A stretch of DNA of 13,258 nt, taken from positions 1 through 13,258 of the forward strand of contig JAISSG010000080.1 in the NCBI GenBank assembly GCA_031273185.1. The letters are read 5' to 3'. The notes beneath the pieces are model-generated. The model was not told where the DNA came from, ran no database searches, and saw nothing but the letters and a program-made list of their open reading frames with translations. Within the stretch, counting starts at the first letter, position 1, and the number at the start of each line of letters is the position of its first letter. This stretch comes from Treponema sp. (GTDB lineage Bacteria > Spirochaetota > Spirochaetia > Treponematales > Breznakiellaceae). The translations under genes and the position numbers were made by a program. Positions 1-6,300 of this stretch are shown here, in pieces.

Positions 1-60
1 TTTTAAATCTCCTCTGCCTATTTTTCAGGTTTTTCTTACGGCATAGCCATCAGTACATGA

Positions 61-207
61 CCACCGCCAAAGGCGGTGGATTTCTAATTTTCAATAAAAA
101 ATCCCCGCCGCAGAGCGGCTGGATATTGAAGATTTCTCCTTGAAAGCTTTACGTATGCGGGGGAACAAATCCCCCGCACCCCCAGTATTAACCGCCCCAA
201 GGGGCGG
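61..207. repeat. Cluster of GC-rich hairpins (REP-like)
   Basis: Four separate inverted repeats lie within about 150 bases: 61-79 (8-bp stem, loop aaa), 107-119 (gccgc, aga, gcggc) nested in a weaker outer stem 90-96/124-130, 156-178 (9-bp stem tgcggggga/tcccccgca) and 192-207 (ccgcccc, aa, ggggcgg). The first is followed on the + strand by a T-rich stretch and could serve as a terminator for a gene ending left of the window. The density suggests dispersed palindromic repeats next to the transposase remnant. No coding remnant was recognised in positions 1-139. The stems are seen directly; the REP-like interpretation is inference. Confidence 0.6.
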
Positions 208-652
208 GGAATTAAACCCCAAGGGATTAAAAGAGGAAAAAAAATTTGGGCGTGCAAATATCATCGGTGCCCGGTGCAAGGGAGAGCACTTTGCCGTTGA
301 ATGTTACAAGCACACAACCGACAGCGGGTTTTTTGAACGATGGTTAGCGGACTGCCTACTTGCGGAAACACCCAAGGGTCATACGGTAATCATGGGCAAC
401 GCAAGATTCCACCGAAAATTCGAACTGCGCAAAGCTGCCAGGGGGAAGGTGCGGCTGATATTTTTGCCGCCGTATTCATCGGACTATAACCCGATAGAGA
501 AAACATGGGCAAACATGAAATGCTATCTTCGTGACAACGTGCAAGATTTTTCATCTGTCGATTCTGCGATTTATAACTATAATTCTGATTTTCAGTTAAT
601 TAAATTAAATAACTATACGTCTGCCGATCGTAGCGAAATGGTTTTTTGCTAA
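140..652 (+). pseudogene. IS630-family transposase fragment, catalytically dead
   Basis: Only the stretch from about 245 to 575 is transposase-like. It carries the C-terminal half of an IS630/DDE_3 catalytic domain, including VIMGNARFHRK and LPPYSSDYNPIEKTW. The family normally has Asp-Asn in the first motif (second catalytic Asp); here the codon at the Asp position is GGC, Gly. The third catalytic residue, Glu in NPIE, is kept. The N-terminal part with the first Asp and the DNA-binding domain is absent. The first 35 or so codons of the ORF read through the hairpin cluster, and the last 25 codons after SAIYNY match nothing recognised. The ORF is therefore chimeric, a decayed IS fragment rather than a gene. 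Terminal inverted repeats were not found. Confidence 0.85.
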
Positions 653-897
653 ACACACCTGTAACAGGTAATACCACTGTATATGCACAATGGGAACAAA
701 TTTCTACATTTACGTTAACTGTCAAGGCAAATCCAAGTGATGGCGGCATAGTTAACCCAACATAATCGGTGAATATGCCGCAAGGAACGACAATACCCAT
801 AAATGCTACCTCGGCATCTCCACACTTTATGTTTATTGACTGGACTAAAGAGATTGGCGGAACAGTGGAATTCGGTAATAAAAACCAAGTTTTTTGA
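637..897 (+). pseudogene. Surface-repeat protein fragment (Listeria-Bacteroides / InlB-B-like repeats)
   Basis: Reading in the frame of codon 652-654 gives NTPVTGNTTVYAQWE, the typical end of a Listeria-Bacteroides (Flg_new) repeat. It is followed by a divergent InlB-B-like repeat with TFTLTVKANPSDGGIVNPT and FMFIDWTKEIGG. These repeats belong to large secreted or surface proteins of Treponema and Firmicutes. The frame has a TAA at 763-765 exactly where the family would have a Gly-type turn, and a TGA at 895-897. There is no start codon and a TAG lies at 631-633. It is a broken internal piece of a longer gene, probably cut by the event that left the IS630 fragment just upstream. Confidence 0.75.
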
Positions 898-1080
898 ATC
901 ACCGCAATACTTGGGTGCCAGTTATCATTCCCATCACTATACGACGAGGACTGCCCAAAACTAACGGCGGAACAGATTGCCCTGATGAAGCCAGCCCATC
1001 ATGGTTGTATTGAAATATTATTGCGCCCTAATTACAGCCGCCGTGTCCCGCGGACGGAACACGGCGTGGGTTATGGCTAG
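898..1080 (+). pseudogene. Unrecognised coding remnant, possibly metallo-beta-lactamase-like
   Basis: The same frame as the preceding fragment stays open from 898 to a TAG at 1078-1080 with no usable start. It includes LTAEQIALMKPAHHG at roughly 958-1003. The LMKPAHHG string resembles the LKVGHHGS metal-binding motif near the end of ComEC-type metallo-beta-lactamase domains. The other metal-binding motifs are absent, so this is at best a scrap. The final 20 codons run through a hairpin (1039-1066) and are unlikely to be original protein. The resemblance rests on one short motif. Confidence 0.2.
1039..1066 (-). terminator. Hairpin just after lipoprotein gene, possible terminator
   Basis: An 8-bp stem (cgccgtgt/acacggcg) continues inward after one mismatch with 3 more base pairs around a cgga loop. 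It lies 11 bases beyond the stop codon of the leftward lipoprotein gene. No U-run follows on the minus strand, so it is a weak or Rho-assisted terminator, or a 3'-end stabilising hairpin. Confidence 0.4.
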
Positions 1081-1955
1081 TTTTGCGACGAAGGCAGCCG
1101 ATCCCGCCTTGGCTGACGAGGCGTTTTAAGCCCGGGATTCCCGGTTTCGGGCGCATTTGGCATTGATCTGTTCAGCATCAACGAGTAGCCGTCATAGTCG
1201 TCGTCATCGGTTTCGAGTACCCACCTGAGGGCGGCGGGGTTGCTCAGGGATACAGTGTGGGTCAAGGTTTCGGTGGTACGTATTGGGTTTTCCATTGTTC
1301 CTTCTGTTACCGTATACGAGCCCTCCATTTTCTGATATACCGCGTTCCAGCCTGCTTTTAACGCAAGGTTAAAGTTTCTGGTGGTATCGGTATAGGTAAA
1401 GGTACCTCGTTCATATGTTTCGGTTCTCCCTGTCCCGCTTATGGTAACGTCGTTTTCAACATACACATAACTCACCCACTCACTGGTTAATGAATAACCG
1501 TTATTACGTTGACTGTATGCCGCGCCACCCTTGGCCAATCCACCGTAAACAGGTGAGCCGACTATATCCAAACCGTAAAGAACAACGCCTCTTGCGGTAC
1601 CGGGTGTGAGATTCTCATACTCATGATAATCAAAATTTGGAAGATCTTCAAAAAGATCTATCGTATCCACGCCGGCCGGTGTTCCGATGGAAAAATTGAG
1701 ATTCCCGTTTGTTACCGCCCCGCTTCCGCCGCCGCTGCTTGAAACAGTCAGATTACCGCCGGTGTAATTCCGGAAGGTGAATCCAGTTTCATCCTCCTCC
1801 ATCAGATATACCCGGCCGGAAAGGTTCAGCGTGTTTCCCAGATTGCCGGAACCGCCGCCGCTGTCTCTGCTGCCGTCGTCGCAGCCGGCTGTTGGGAACA
1901 CGATTACCGCCGCCAGGGCGATAATCCCGAAAAGTTTTTTGTATTTTTCACACAA
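1077..1955 (-). CDS. Putative lipoprotein
   Basis: The 292-residue product starts with a basic, hydrophobic signal peptide (MCEKYKKLFGIIALAAVIVF) and a spirochaetal lipobox, TAGC, with the lipidated Cys at residue 25. A Gly/Ser/Asp-rich tether follows. The rest is rich in Thr, Ser, Tyr and Asn with alternating hydrophobic residues, suggesting beta structure; no family was recognised. The C-terminal 20 residues turn basic and Pro-rich (from about PGLKTPRQ) and may be a frameshifted tail. The start is TTG (1953-1955); AAGGAG at 1958-1963 is only 2 nt away, so the exact start is uncertain, but no ATG or GTG lies in frame before an upstream stop. The gene lies 17 nt downstream of the 70-codon ORF and is probably cotranscribed from the promoter at 2220-2248. 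Expected location: lipid-anchored in the cell envelope. Confidence 0.75.
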   Translation of the reverse strand: MCEKYKKLFGIIALAAVIVFPTAGCDDGSRDSGGGSGNLGNTLNLSGRVYLMEEDETGFTFRNYTGGNLTVSSSGGGSGAVTNGNLNFSIGTPAGVDTIDLFEDLPNFDYHEYENLTPGTARGVVLYGLDIVGSPVYGGLAKGGAAYSQRNNGYSLTSEWVSYVYVENDVTISGTGRTETYERGTFTYTDTTRNFNLALKAGWNAVYQKMEGSYTVTEGTMENPIRTTETLTHTVSLSNPAALRWVLETDDDDYDGYSLMLNRSMPNAPETGNPGLKTPRQPRRDRLPSSQN

Positions 1956-1972
1956 AACTCCTTCAATATATT

Positions 1973-2185
1973 TTATGGAACATACATTCCATTATTCACG
2001 CAAAAACCCTGCCTGCTACGCCGCAGGCGGCGCGTTTCTTTATTGTCGGACGCATGGCAAATACCGCCGGCCTGTATTTCCAGCAGGGATCGCGCGGCAT
2101 TCAGCACGCAGTCTTTCTTTTCGACAGACAGCCGCTTAAACGCCGTGCTTAGATACTCAATATTGGCCGATTCCGTCCCCGGCAT
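1973..2185 (-). CDS. Small helical protein resembling XRE regulator C-terminus
   Basis: This 70-codon ORF has an ATG start with a gggga purine stretch a few bases upstream, a 28-nt leader from a consensus promoter, and a stop 17 nt before the lipoprotein start. Residues 8-40 align without gaps with the C-terminal helical part of the divergent XRE protein (about residues 76-108): 11 of 33 positions are identical by eye, including FKRL and a late IQ. No helix-turn-helix is present. From about residue 44 the sequence is basic and less protein-like, and 2011-2028 forms a hairpin. It may be a real small partner (for example a heterodimerising modulator of the regulator) or a relic of a duplicated regulator. 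No function is established. Confidence 0.5.
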   Translation of the reverse strand: MPGTESANIEYLSTAFKRLSVEKKDCVLNAARSLLEIQAGGICHASDNKETRRLRRSRQGFCVNNGMYVP

Positions 2186-2201
2186 ACTTTCCCCAAAAAT
2201 T

Positions 2202-2245
2202 ACACATTTCTATGCAACAATTATACAAATTGCATAGAAATATGT
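2202..2245. promoter_or_regulatory. Inverted-repeat operator over the promoter
   Basis: Arms acacatttctatgcaa (2202-2217) and ttgcatagaaatatgt (2230-2245) are reverse complements over 16 bp with one mismatch (2205/2242), separated by 12 bp. The right arm overlaps the -35 box and the spacer; the left arm covers the predicted start of transcription. A second, small repeat caatt/aattg sits at 2218-2232 between them. The arrangement is that of a repressor operator in the intergenic region of divergent genes. Binding by the XRE protein encoded at 2296 is inference. Confidence 0.7.
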
Positions 2246-2248
2246 CAA
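2220..2248 (-). promoter_or_regulatory. Consensus sigma-70 promoter of the leftward operon
   Basis: On the minus strand a perfect -35 TTGACA (2248-2243) is separated by exactly 17 nt from a perfect -10 TATAAT (2225-2220). Transcription would begin near 2213, giving a leader of about 28 nt before the ATG at 2185. A fully consensus promoter is typically strong and held down by a repressor, which fits the overlapping inverted repeat. Confidence 0.85.
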
Positions 2249-2295
2249 TACCCGATTCTTGTTTCACCGTGATTTTTTTGATACCTTAGAAAGCA

Positions 2296-2676
2296 ATGTC
2301 GGTGATTGAGCGGCTAAAGGCTGTCAGGCAGGCCCTGAATGTATCCCAGAAGGTTTTCGCAAAAAGTATCTTCATCAGCACCAGTTATTATGCCTGCATA
2401 GAGACGGGCCACAGAAAGGTAAAGGCTTCCATCCTTGACTTGATCAATAAGATATACAATGTCAACAGGGAGTGGCTGCTAACGGGGAAAGGCGGCATGT
2501 TTGATTCAGAGCCGCCAGACGTGAAATTGGAAGAGCTAATCGACATTTTCAAGCGATTGAACGGGCATTTTCAGCAATACATCCTGGACCAGGTAAGGAA
2601 TCTTGAAAAAATACAGGAAAAAGAGCTTGAGAAACAAAACAGCCGTCCCCGGAAAGCCAAAAACGGCAAGCCCTGA
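2296..2676 (+). CDS. XRE-family helix-turn-helix regulator
   Basis: The 126-residue protein has an N-terminal Cro/CI-type helix-turn-helix domain (about residues 3-62). It contains LNVSQKVFAKSIFISTSYYACIE, with the usual Ser-Gln opening of helix 2 and a recognition helix around STSYYACIE, and ends in NREWLLTGKGGMF, typical of the repressor group with C-terminal WLLTGEG. A charged helical segment (about 75-115, ELIDIFKRLNGHFQQYILDQV) probably mediates oligomerisation, and the tail is basic. The ATG at 2296 has only a weak purine stretch (agaaag) upstream and no clear rightward promoter was found. It is divergent from the small ORF/lipoprotein pair and faces a 110-bp region with a large inverted repeat, so it probably represses that promoter and possibly its own. 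The gene is more AT-rich than the rod operon. Confidence 0.88.
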   Translation: MSVIERLKAVRQALNVSQKVFAKSIFISTSYYACIETGHRKVKASILDLINKIYNVNREWLLTGKGGMFDSEPPDVKLEELIDIFKRLNGHFQQYILDQVRNLEKIQEKELEKQNSRPRKAKNGKP

Positions 2677-2725
2677 CGAAAAAGCGTGTTATTCCCGCTT
2701 GCGATAGCTTAATTCCAAAATTTCA

Positions 2726-2809
2726 TCACGCAAAGACGCAGAGCCGCAGCGGAAGACAGGAAATTTGCGATTTTCCTTAAAAACTTTGCGTCGTTGCGCC
2801 TCCGCGTGA
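2726..2809. repeat. Imperfect inverted repeat between convergent genes
   Basis: The segment begins tcacgcaaagacgcagagcc and its far end, read on the minus strand, begins tcacgcggaggcgcaacg. The two ends form an imperfect inverted repeat of about 25 bases around an AT-rich centre. Runs like acgcaaagacgcagag occur as intergenic repeats in many bacterial genomes. It fills the gap between the converging regulator and ABC-F genes and could act as a bidirectional 3'-end structure. Confidence 0.5.
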
Positions 2810-2820
2810 GCCTCTTCTTC

Positions 2821-4770
2821 CTATCCCTCCAGCATCTTCGCCGCCAGTTCCTCCCACTCGGCGGTTTTTTTCCTGATGGCAGCAGCGCATGCGTCCAGTT
2901 TGCGCTGCACGGCGCTTGCCTTTTCCCCGACCGAATACACCTCAGGGCGGGACAGTTCCGTTTCCAGGCGTGATTTCTCGCTTTCCAGTTCCGCAATCGC
3001 GTTGAGGAGTTCCGTCTCCTGCCGCTGTAGCCGCCGTGCAGCCGCCTGACGCTGCTTGCTCTGCGCCCGCTGTTCCGCTGTGCCCTTGCTGACGGCGGTA
3101 TTAACAACAACACTTTTACCGCTGTCATCAGCCGTGGTTTCGCTGGCGATCTTTTCCAGGTAATAGCCGTAGTTGCCGTAGAACAGCCTTGCCCTCGCCG
3201 GGCTGGCAGGATCGGCGGCGGGGGAAAGTTCCAGCGTCTTGGTGGACAGCGCTTCCATAAAGGCCCGGTCGTGGGAGACAAAAATTATCGTTCCGGTGAA
3301 CTGGCGCAATGCGTCCAACAGGACATCCTTTGAGTGCAGGTCAAGGTGATTGGTCGGCTCGTCGAGGATCAGCAGGTTCATCGGCTTGAGGAGCATCTGC
3401 AGCAGGGCGAGGCGGCTTTTCTCGCCGCCGGAAAGCACCGAGACGGGTTTGTACACATCGTCGCCGCGAAAGAGAAAGGCACCGAGCATGTCCCGCACTT
3501 TGGGCATTAGCGCCGTCGGTGTTTCTGCCTCCATAAAATCAAGCACCTGGGCGGAGCCCTGCATCACCTCGGCAGCGTCTTGCGAAAAATAGCCGACGCT
3601 GATTCCGGCGCCGTACTTGACCGCGCCATCAAAGCCACGGTCGGCGCCGCACAGAATCCGCAACAGGGTTGTCTTGCCCGCGCCGTTGGGTCCGGCGACA
3701 ACGAGCCGCTCGCCGGAATCAATGACGAGATCAAGGCCGGAAAGTACCCGCCGCGTGCCGTAGCTTTTGCCCACGCCTTCCAGCGTCAGGGCGACACGGG
3801 GAGAGCGGGGCGGCGGCGGAAACATTATGTTAATTTTTTTGAGGTTTTCGGGAATCTCGATCCGTTCCATTTTGTCCAGCCGCTTGATTAGCTCCTGGGC
3901 AAATGCCGCCTTGGTTGCCTTGTAGCGGAAGCGGCGGATCAGCGCCTCGGTCTTGGCGATCTCCTCCTGCTGCTCGGCGTAGCGTTTCAACAGGCTTGCA
4001 AGTTCTGCCTGCCGCGTTTTTTCGTAGGCGCTGTCGTTGCCGACGTATCGCTTCAGGTTTCCCTGAAAAATTTCGTACACCTCGTTAACGGTAACGTCAA
4101 GAAAATAGCGGTCGTGGGAGACCAGCAAACAGCCGCCGGGAAATTTGCCCAGCCATGATTCCAGCCAGGCGCGGGCCTCGATGTCAAGGTAGTTGGTCGG
4201 CTCGTCAAGGAGCAGAATATCCGGCTGTTCCAGCAGGGCCTTTGCCAGCGCGATACGCATCTGCCAGCCGCCGGAAAATTCGCCGGTGTCCCGCACTAGA
4301 TCGCCGGGGAAAAAACCAAGGCCCGCCAGCACGGAAGAAATGATCGCCTCCCGGCGGTAGTAGCCGGAATTCTCCACCTGTTCCTGCAAGCGGTGATGTT
4401 CTTCCAGCAGGGCAGCCACCGAACCGCCGTCGCCACTCGCCCCCTCCAACAGCGAGCCTATTCTTTCCGATTCGGCAAGCAACGCCAGCATGGGGGCAAA
4501 CGCGGTCTCGGCCTCGTCCCGCAGACTCTTCCCCTGATGAACGATGCCCGACTGGGGCAGATATGCAATGCGCGTGTCCTTCTGCACGGCACGGTCGCCC
4601 GAGTCGGCGGGAAGTTCCCCGGCGATAACTTTCAGCAGCGTTGATTTACCCGATCCGTTCGCCCCGGCAAGGCAGGCCCTCGATCCGGCGGCGAGGTGCA
4701 GGGAGACATCTTTCAGGATGTCACGGTCGCCAAACGCAAGGGAAACTTTCGAGAACTGGACAAAGGCCAT
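2821..4770 (-). CDS. ABC-F family ATPase (ribosome-associated)
   Basis: The 649-residue protein has two ATP-binding cassettes and no membrane segments. Cassette 1: Walker A GANGSGKST (36-44), signature FSGGW (165-169), Walker B plus the ABC-F hallmark LLLDEPTNYLD (186-196). Cassette 2: GPNGAGKTT (360-368), LSGGEKSR (446-453), LLILDEPTNHLD (466-477). Between them is the charged interdomain linker with FRYKATKAAFAQELIKRLDKME (about 281-302), which in this family contacts tRNA and the ribosomal P site. The C-terminus (about 565-649) is a coiled coil like that of Uup/YheS proteins. ABC-F proteins act on the ribosome to relieve stalls or protect from antibiotics; the subgroup is not certain. Its ATG (4768-4770) follows the stop of the upstream lipoprotein gene by 3 nt, so the two are probably translationally coupled. 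It ends at TAG 2821-2823. Confidence 0.95.
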   Translation of the reverse strand: MAFVQFSKVSLAFGDRDILKDVSLHLAAGSRACLAGANGSGKSTLLKVIAGELPADSGDRAVQKDTRIAYLPQSGIVHQGKSLRDEAETAFAPMLALLAESERIGSLLEGASGDGGSVAALLEEHHRLQEQVENSGYYRREAIISSVLAGLGFFPGDLVRDTGEFSGGWQMRIALAKALLEQPDILLLDEPTNYLDIEARAWLESWLGKFPGGCLLVSHDRYFLDVTVNEVYEIFQGNLKRYVGNDSAYEKTRQAELASLLKRYAEQQEEIAKTEALIRRFRYKATKAAFAQELIKRLDKMERIEIPENLKKINIMFPPPPRSPRVALTLEGVGKSYGTRRVLSGLDLVIDSGERLVVAGPNGAGKTTLLRILCGADRGFDGAVKYGAGISVGYFSQDAAEVMQGSAQVLDFMEAETPTALMPKVRDMLGAFLFRGDDVYKPVSVLSGGEKSRLALLQMLLKPMNLLILDEPTNHLDLHSKDVLLDALRQFTGTIIFVSHDRAFMEALSTKTLELSPAADPASPARARLFYGNYGYYLEKIASETTADDSGKSVVVNTAVSKGTAEQRAQSKQRQAAARRLQRQETELLNAIAELESEKSRLETELSRPEVYSVGEKASAVQRKLDACAAAIRKKTAEWEELAAKMLEG

Positions 4771-4773
4771 CGC

Positions 4774-6126
4774 CTACCACAGCCCCGTGTCCCTGAAAAA
4801 GTACAGCACCATCGGCGAGGCGGCGCGGCGGGCCACGGCAACGTCATCGATGCTCGAATCCGGGGCAATCTCTATCCTGAAGCCCTGATTGTCCAGCAGA
4901 TACATACAGCGCAGGCTCGCCGTCGCCCCGCCGCCCTGGTTCGCAAAACGCATGGTGAAGGCCCCGTTGTAGCGATCCTCAAGGTCCGAGGCAAGGAACA
5001 GATCCATCAAGACCGTGCCTCTTCCCTCGATGTTCTCGCCGATGTACCGCGGCACCAAAAGGTCGAAGCCCCGCCAGGCGAAACTGCCGTTCTTCTCGAA
5101 CACGATGGTACCGTAGTTGTTGCTGGTAAACACCGGGCCCTGGCTGTAAATGGCGCCGTACAGCCGCTCGCGGCGGGCGCTCTCCTGAATGATAAGATCG
5201 TCAACGTTGGCCGGCAGCGCGACAAACAGCAAAGTCCGCATGGCGCCGCTGTCCGAGAACTGTACCGCAAGGGTTGTGTCCGACCGCAGTTGCATCAGCA
5301 GGCTCGTCCCCTCGAAACGCCAGGCGCGCCGACCGTCGGGCCGTATGGCGGTGTACTCAAAACTCCGATCGATGCCCGGCGCGAAAATACGGGCTACGCC
5401 GGTTTCCTGGCCCGGATAAAAACGCCAGCGGAGGGATAGCGCGGCAAGGTCTATCCTCTGGTAGTTGATCATCGTGGAGTACAATTCGGGCGACCAGACC
5501 TTTGACATCAGCATGTCGAGGTCGGGGTCTTCAACCGTTTCGCTGATCACGGGGGCAGATGCGGCAATCTGCCCGCCGCCATGCTCGAAAAGCCTGAGCC
5601 GGTAGGAGAAGCAGCAGCCGGTGGTGCCGTCCTCGGTAAGCACCCGGTACCATTCGCCGGGCAGGGGATCGCCGGTGGCGCTTATCGCGGGGCTGCCCTT
5701 TTCAAGGGAAAGAATCTTGACGATCTCGCCGGCCCTCAGCCGGTACACGCGCCGGGCACTGTTGTCGGGGCCGTCCCTGACCGGGAGGCCGTCCTGCAAA
5801 TTTTCAGCGTAGGCAAGCGCGTAGGGGGCGAATGAGCCCGCCAGCCGGTTCGCCCTTCTTTTGCTGCCCGCCAGCTCAAGCCGGGAAAGGGGGATTTCGA
5901 TTTTGTCCGCCCCGCCTCTGCCCCGATAGCCCTCGGGGACGCCAACCACCCACACCCGGTCGATGTTCGACTTGATGTACACCGGCAGCACCGCCCCCGA
6001 CGGAATTACCGGCTCTTCCAGCGACCAGAGCAGCACGCCCCAGCCCAGCCGCGAAGAGCAGGAGGCAGCGAGAACGCAGGCAATCAGGAAAACGCCGAAT
6101 ACCACGCACTTTTGTCTGATCTGCAT
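4774..6126 (-). CDS. Lipoprotein with SH3-like domain
   Basis: The 450-residue protein has a signal peptide and lipobox LAASC with the lipidated Cys at residue 23. A bacterial SH3-type (SH3b) domain lies at about 105-180: LPVRDGPDNSARRVYRLRAG matches the usual start of SH3b repeats, and GEWYRVLTEDGTTG its second half. The remaining C-terminal 250 residues (aromatic, beta-rich, several AFTMRF/SLRCMYLLD-like strands) were not recognised. SH3b domains often bind cell wall or partner peptides, so a role at the periplasmic envelope is plausible. The ATG at 6124-6126 lacks a good Shine-Dalgarno; a weak -10 like tatagt is at 6135-6140. The 174 bases before it, up to the radical SAM gene, hold no gene, only a small hairpin (6143-6149/6165-6171) and an A/T run. 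Confidence 0.82.
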   Translation of the reverse strand: MQIRQKCVVFGVFLIACVLAASCSSRLGWGVLLWSLEEPVIPSGAVLPVYIKSNIDRVWVVGVPEGYRGRGGADKIEIPLSRLELAGSKRRANRLAGSFAPYALAYAENLQDGLPVRDGPDNSARRVYRLRAGEIVKILSLEKGSPAISATGDPLPGEWYRVLTEDGTTGCCFSYRLRLFEHGGGQIAASAPVISETVEDPDLDMLMSKVWSPELYSTMINYQRIDLAALSLRWRFYPGQETGVARIFAPGIDRSFEYTAIRPDGRRAWRFEGTSLLMQLRSDTTLAVQFSDSGAMRTLLFVALPANVDDLIIQESARRERLYGAIYSQGPVFTSNNYGTIVFEKNGSFAWRGFDLLVPRYIGENIEGRGTVLMDLFLASDLEDRYNGAFTMRFANQGGGATASLRCMYLLDNQGFRIEIAPDSSIDDVAVARRAASPMVLYFFRDTGLW

Positions 6127-6300
6127 TGTTATTTACTATAGCGAAGAATGGGGATTGTGGGAAGATTCTTCACGGACTATGGAGGCATTTGGGAGGGGAC
6201 CCACACGGAGAAGCTGGGGCATAGAGGGCAGCGCTTAATCGCCAAATTGCGCACCCTCAACTATTTTTTTTATGGAAATTATTTTCAAATGATGGGGATA

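Noticed and set aside
600..902. 100-codon minus-strand ORF
   Set aside because: The opposite strand carries clear InlB-B-like repeat sequence, so this is its shadow.
2043..2237. + strand ORFs across the small ORF and the promoter region
   Set aside because: They run through the promoter and operator and lack a ribosome binding site.
2709..3281. 190-codon minus-strand ORF at the 3' end of the ABC-F gene
   Set aside because: Out-of-frame reading of the ABC-F coiled coil, with Arg/Pro-rich shadow composition.
4393..5439. + strand ORFs opposite the ABC-F and lipoprotein genes
   Set aside because: They run opposite two clearly coding genes and show no recognisable domains.
6236..6275. Possible + strand terminator with a T8 run
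   Set aside because: The stem does not pair beyond 4 bp and no + strand gene ends nearby.
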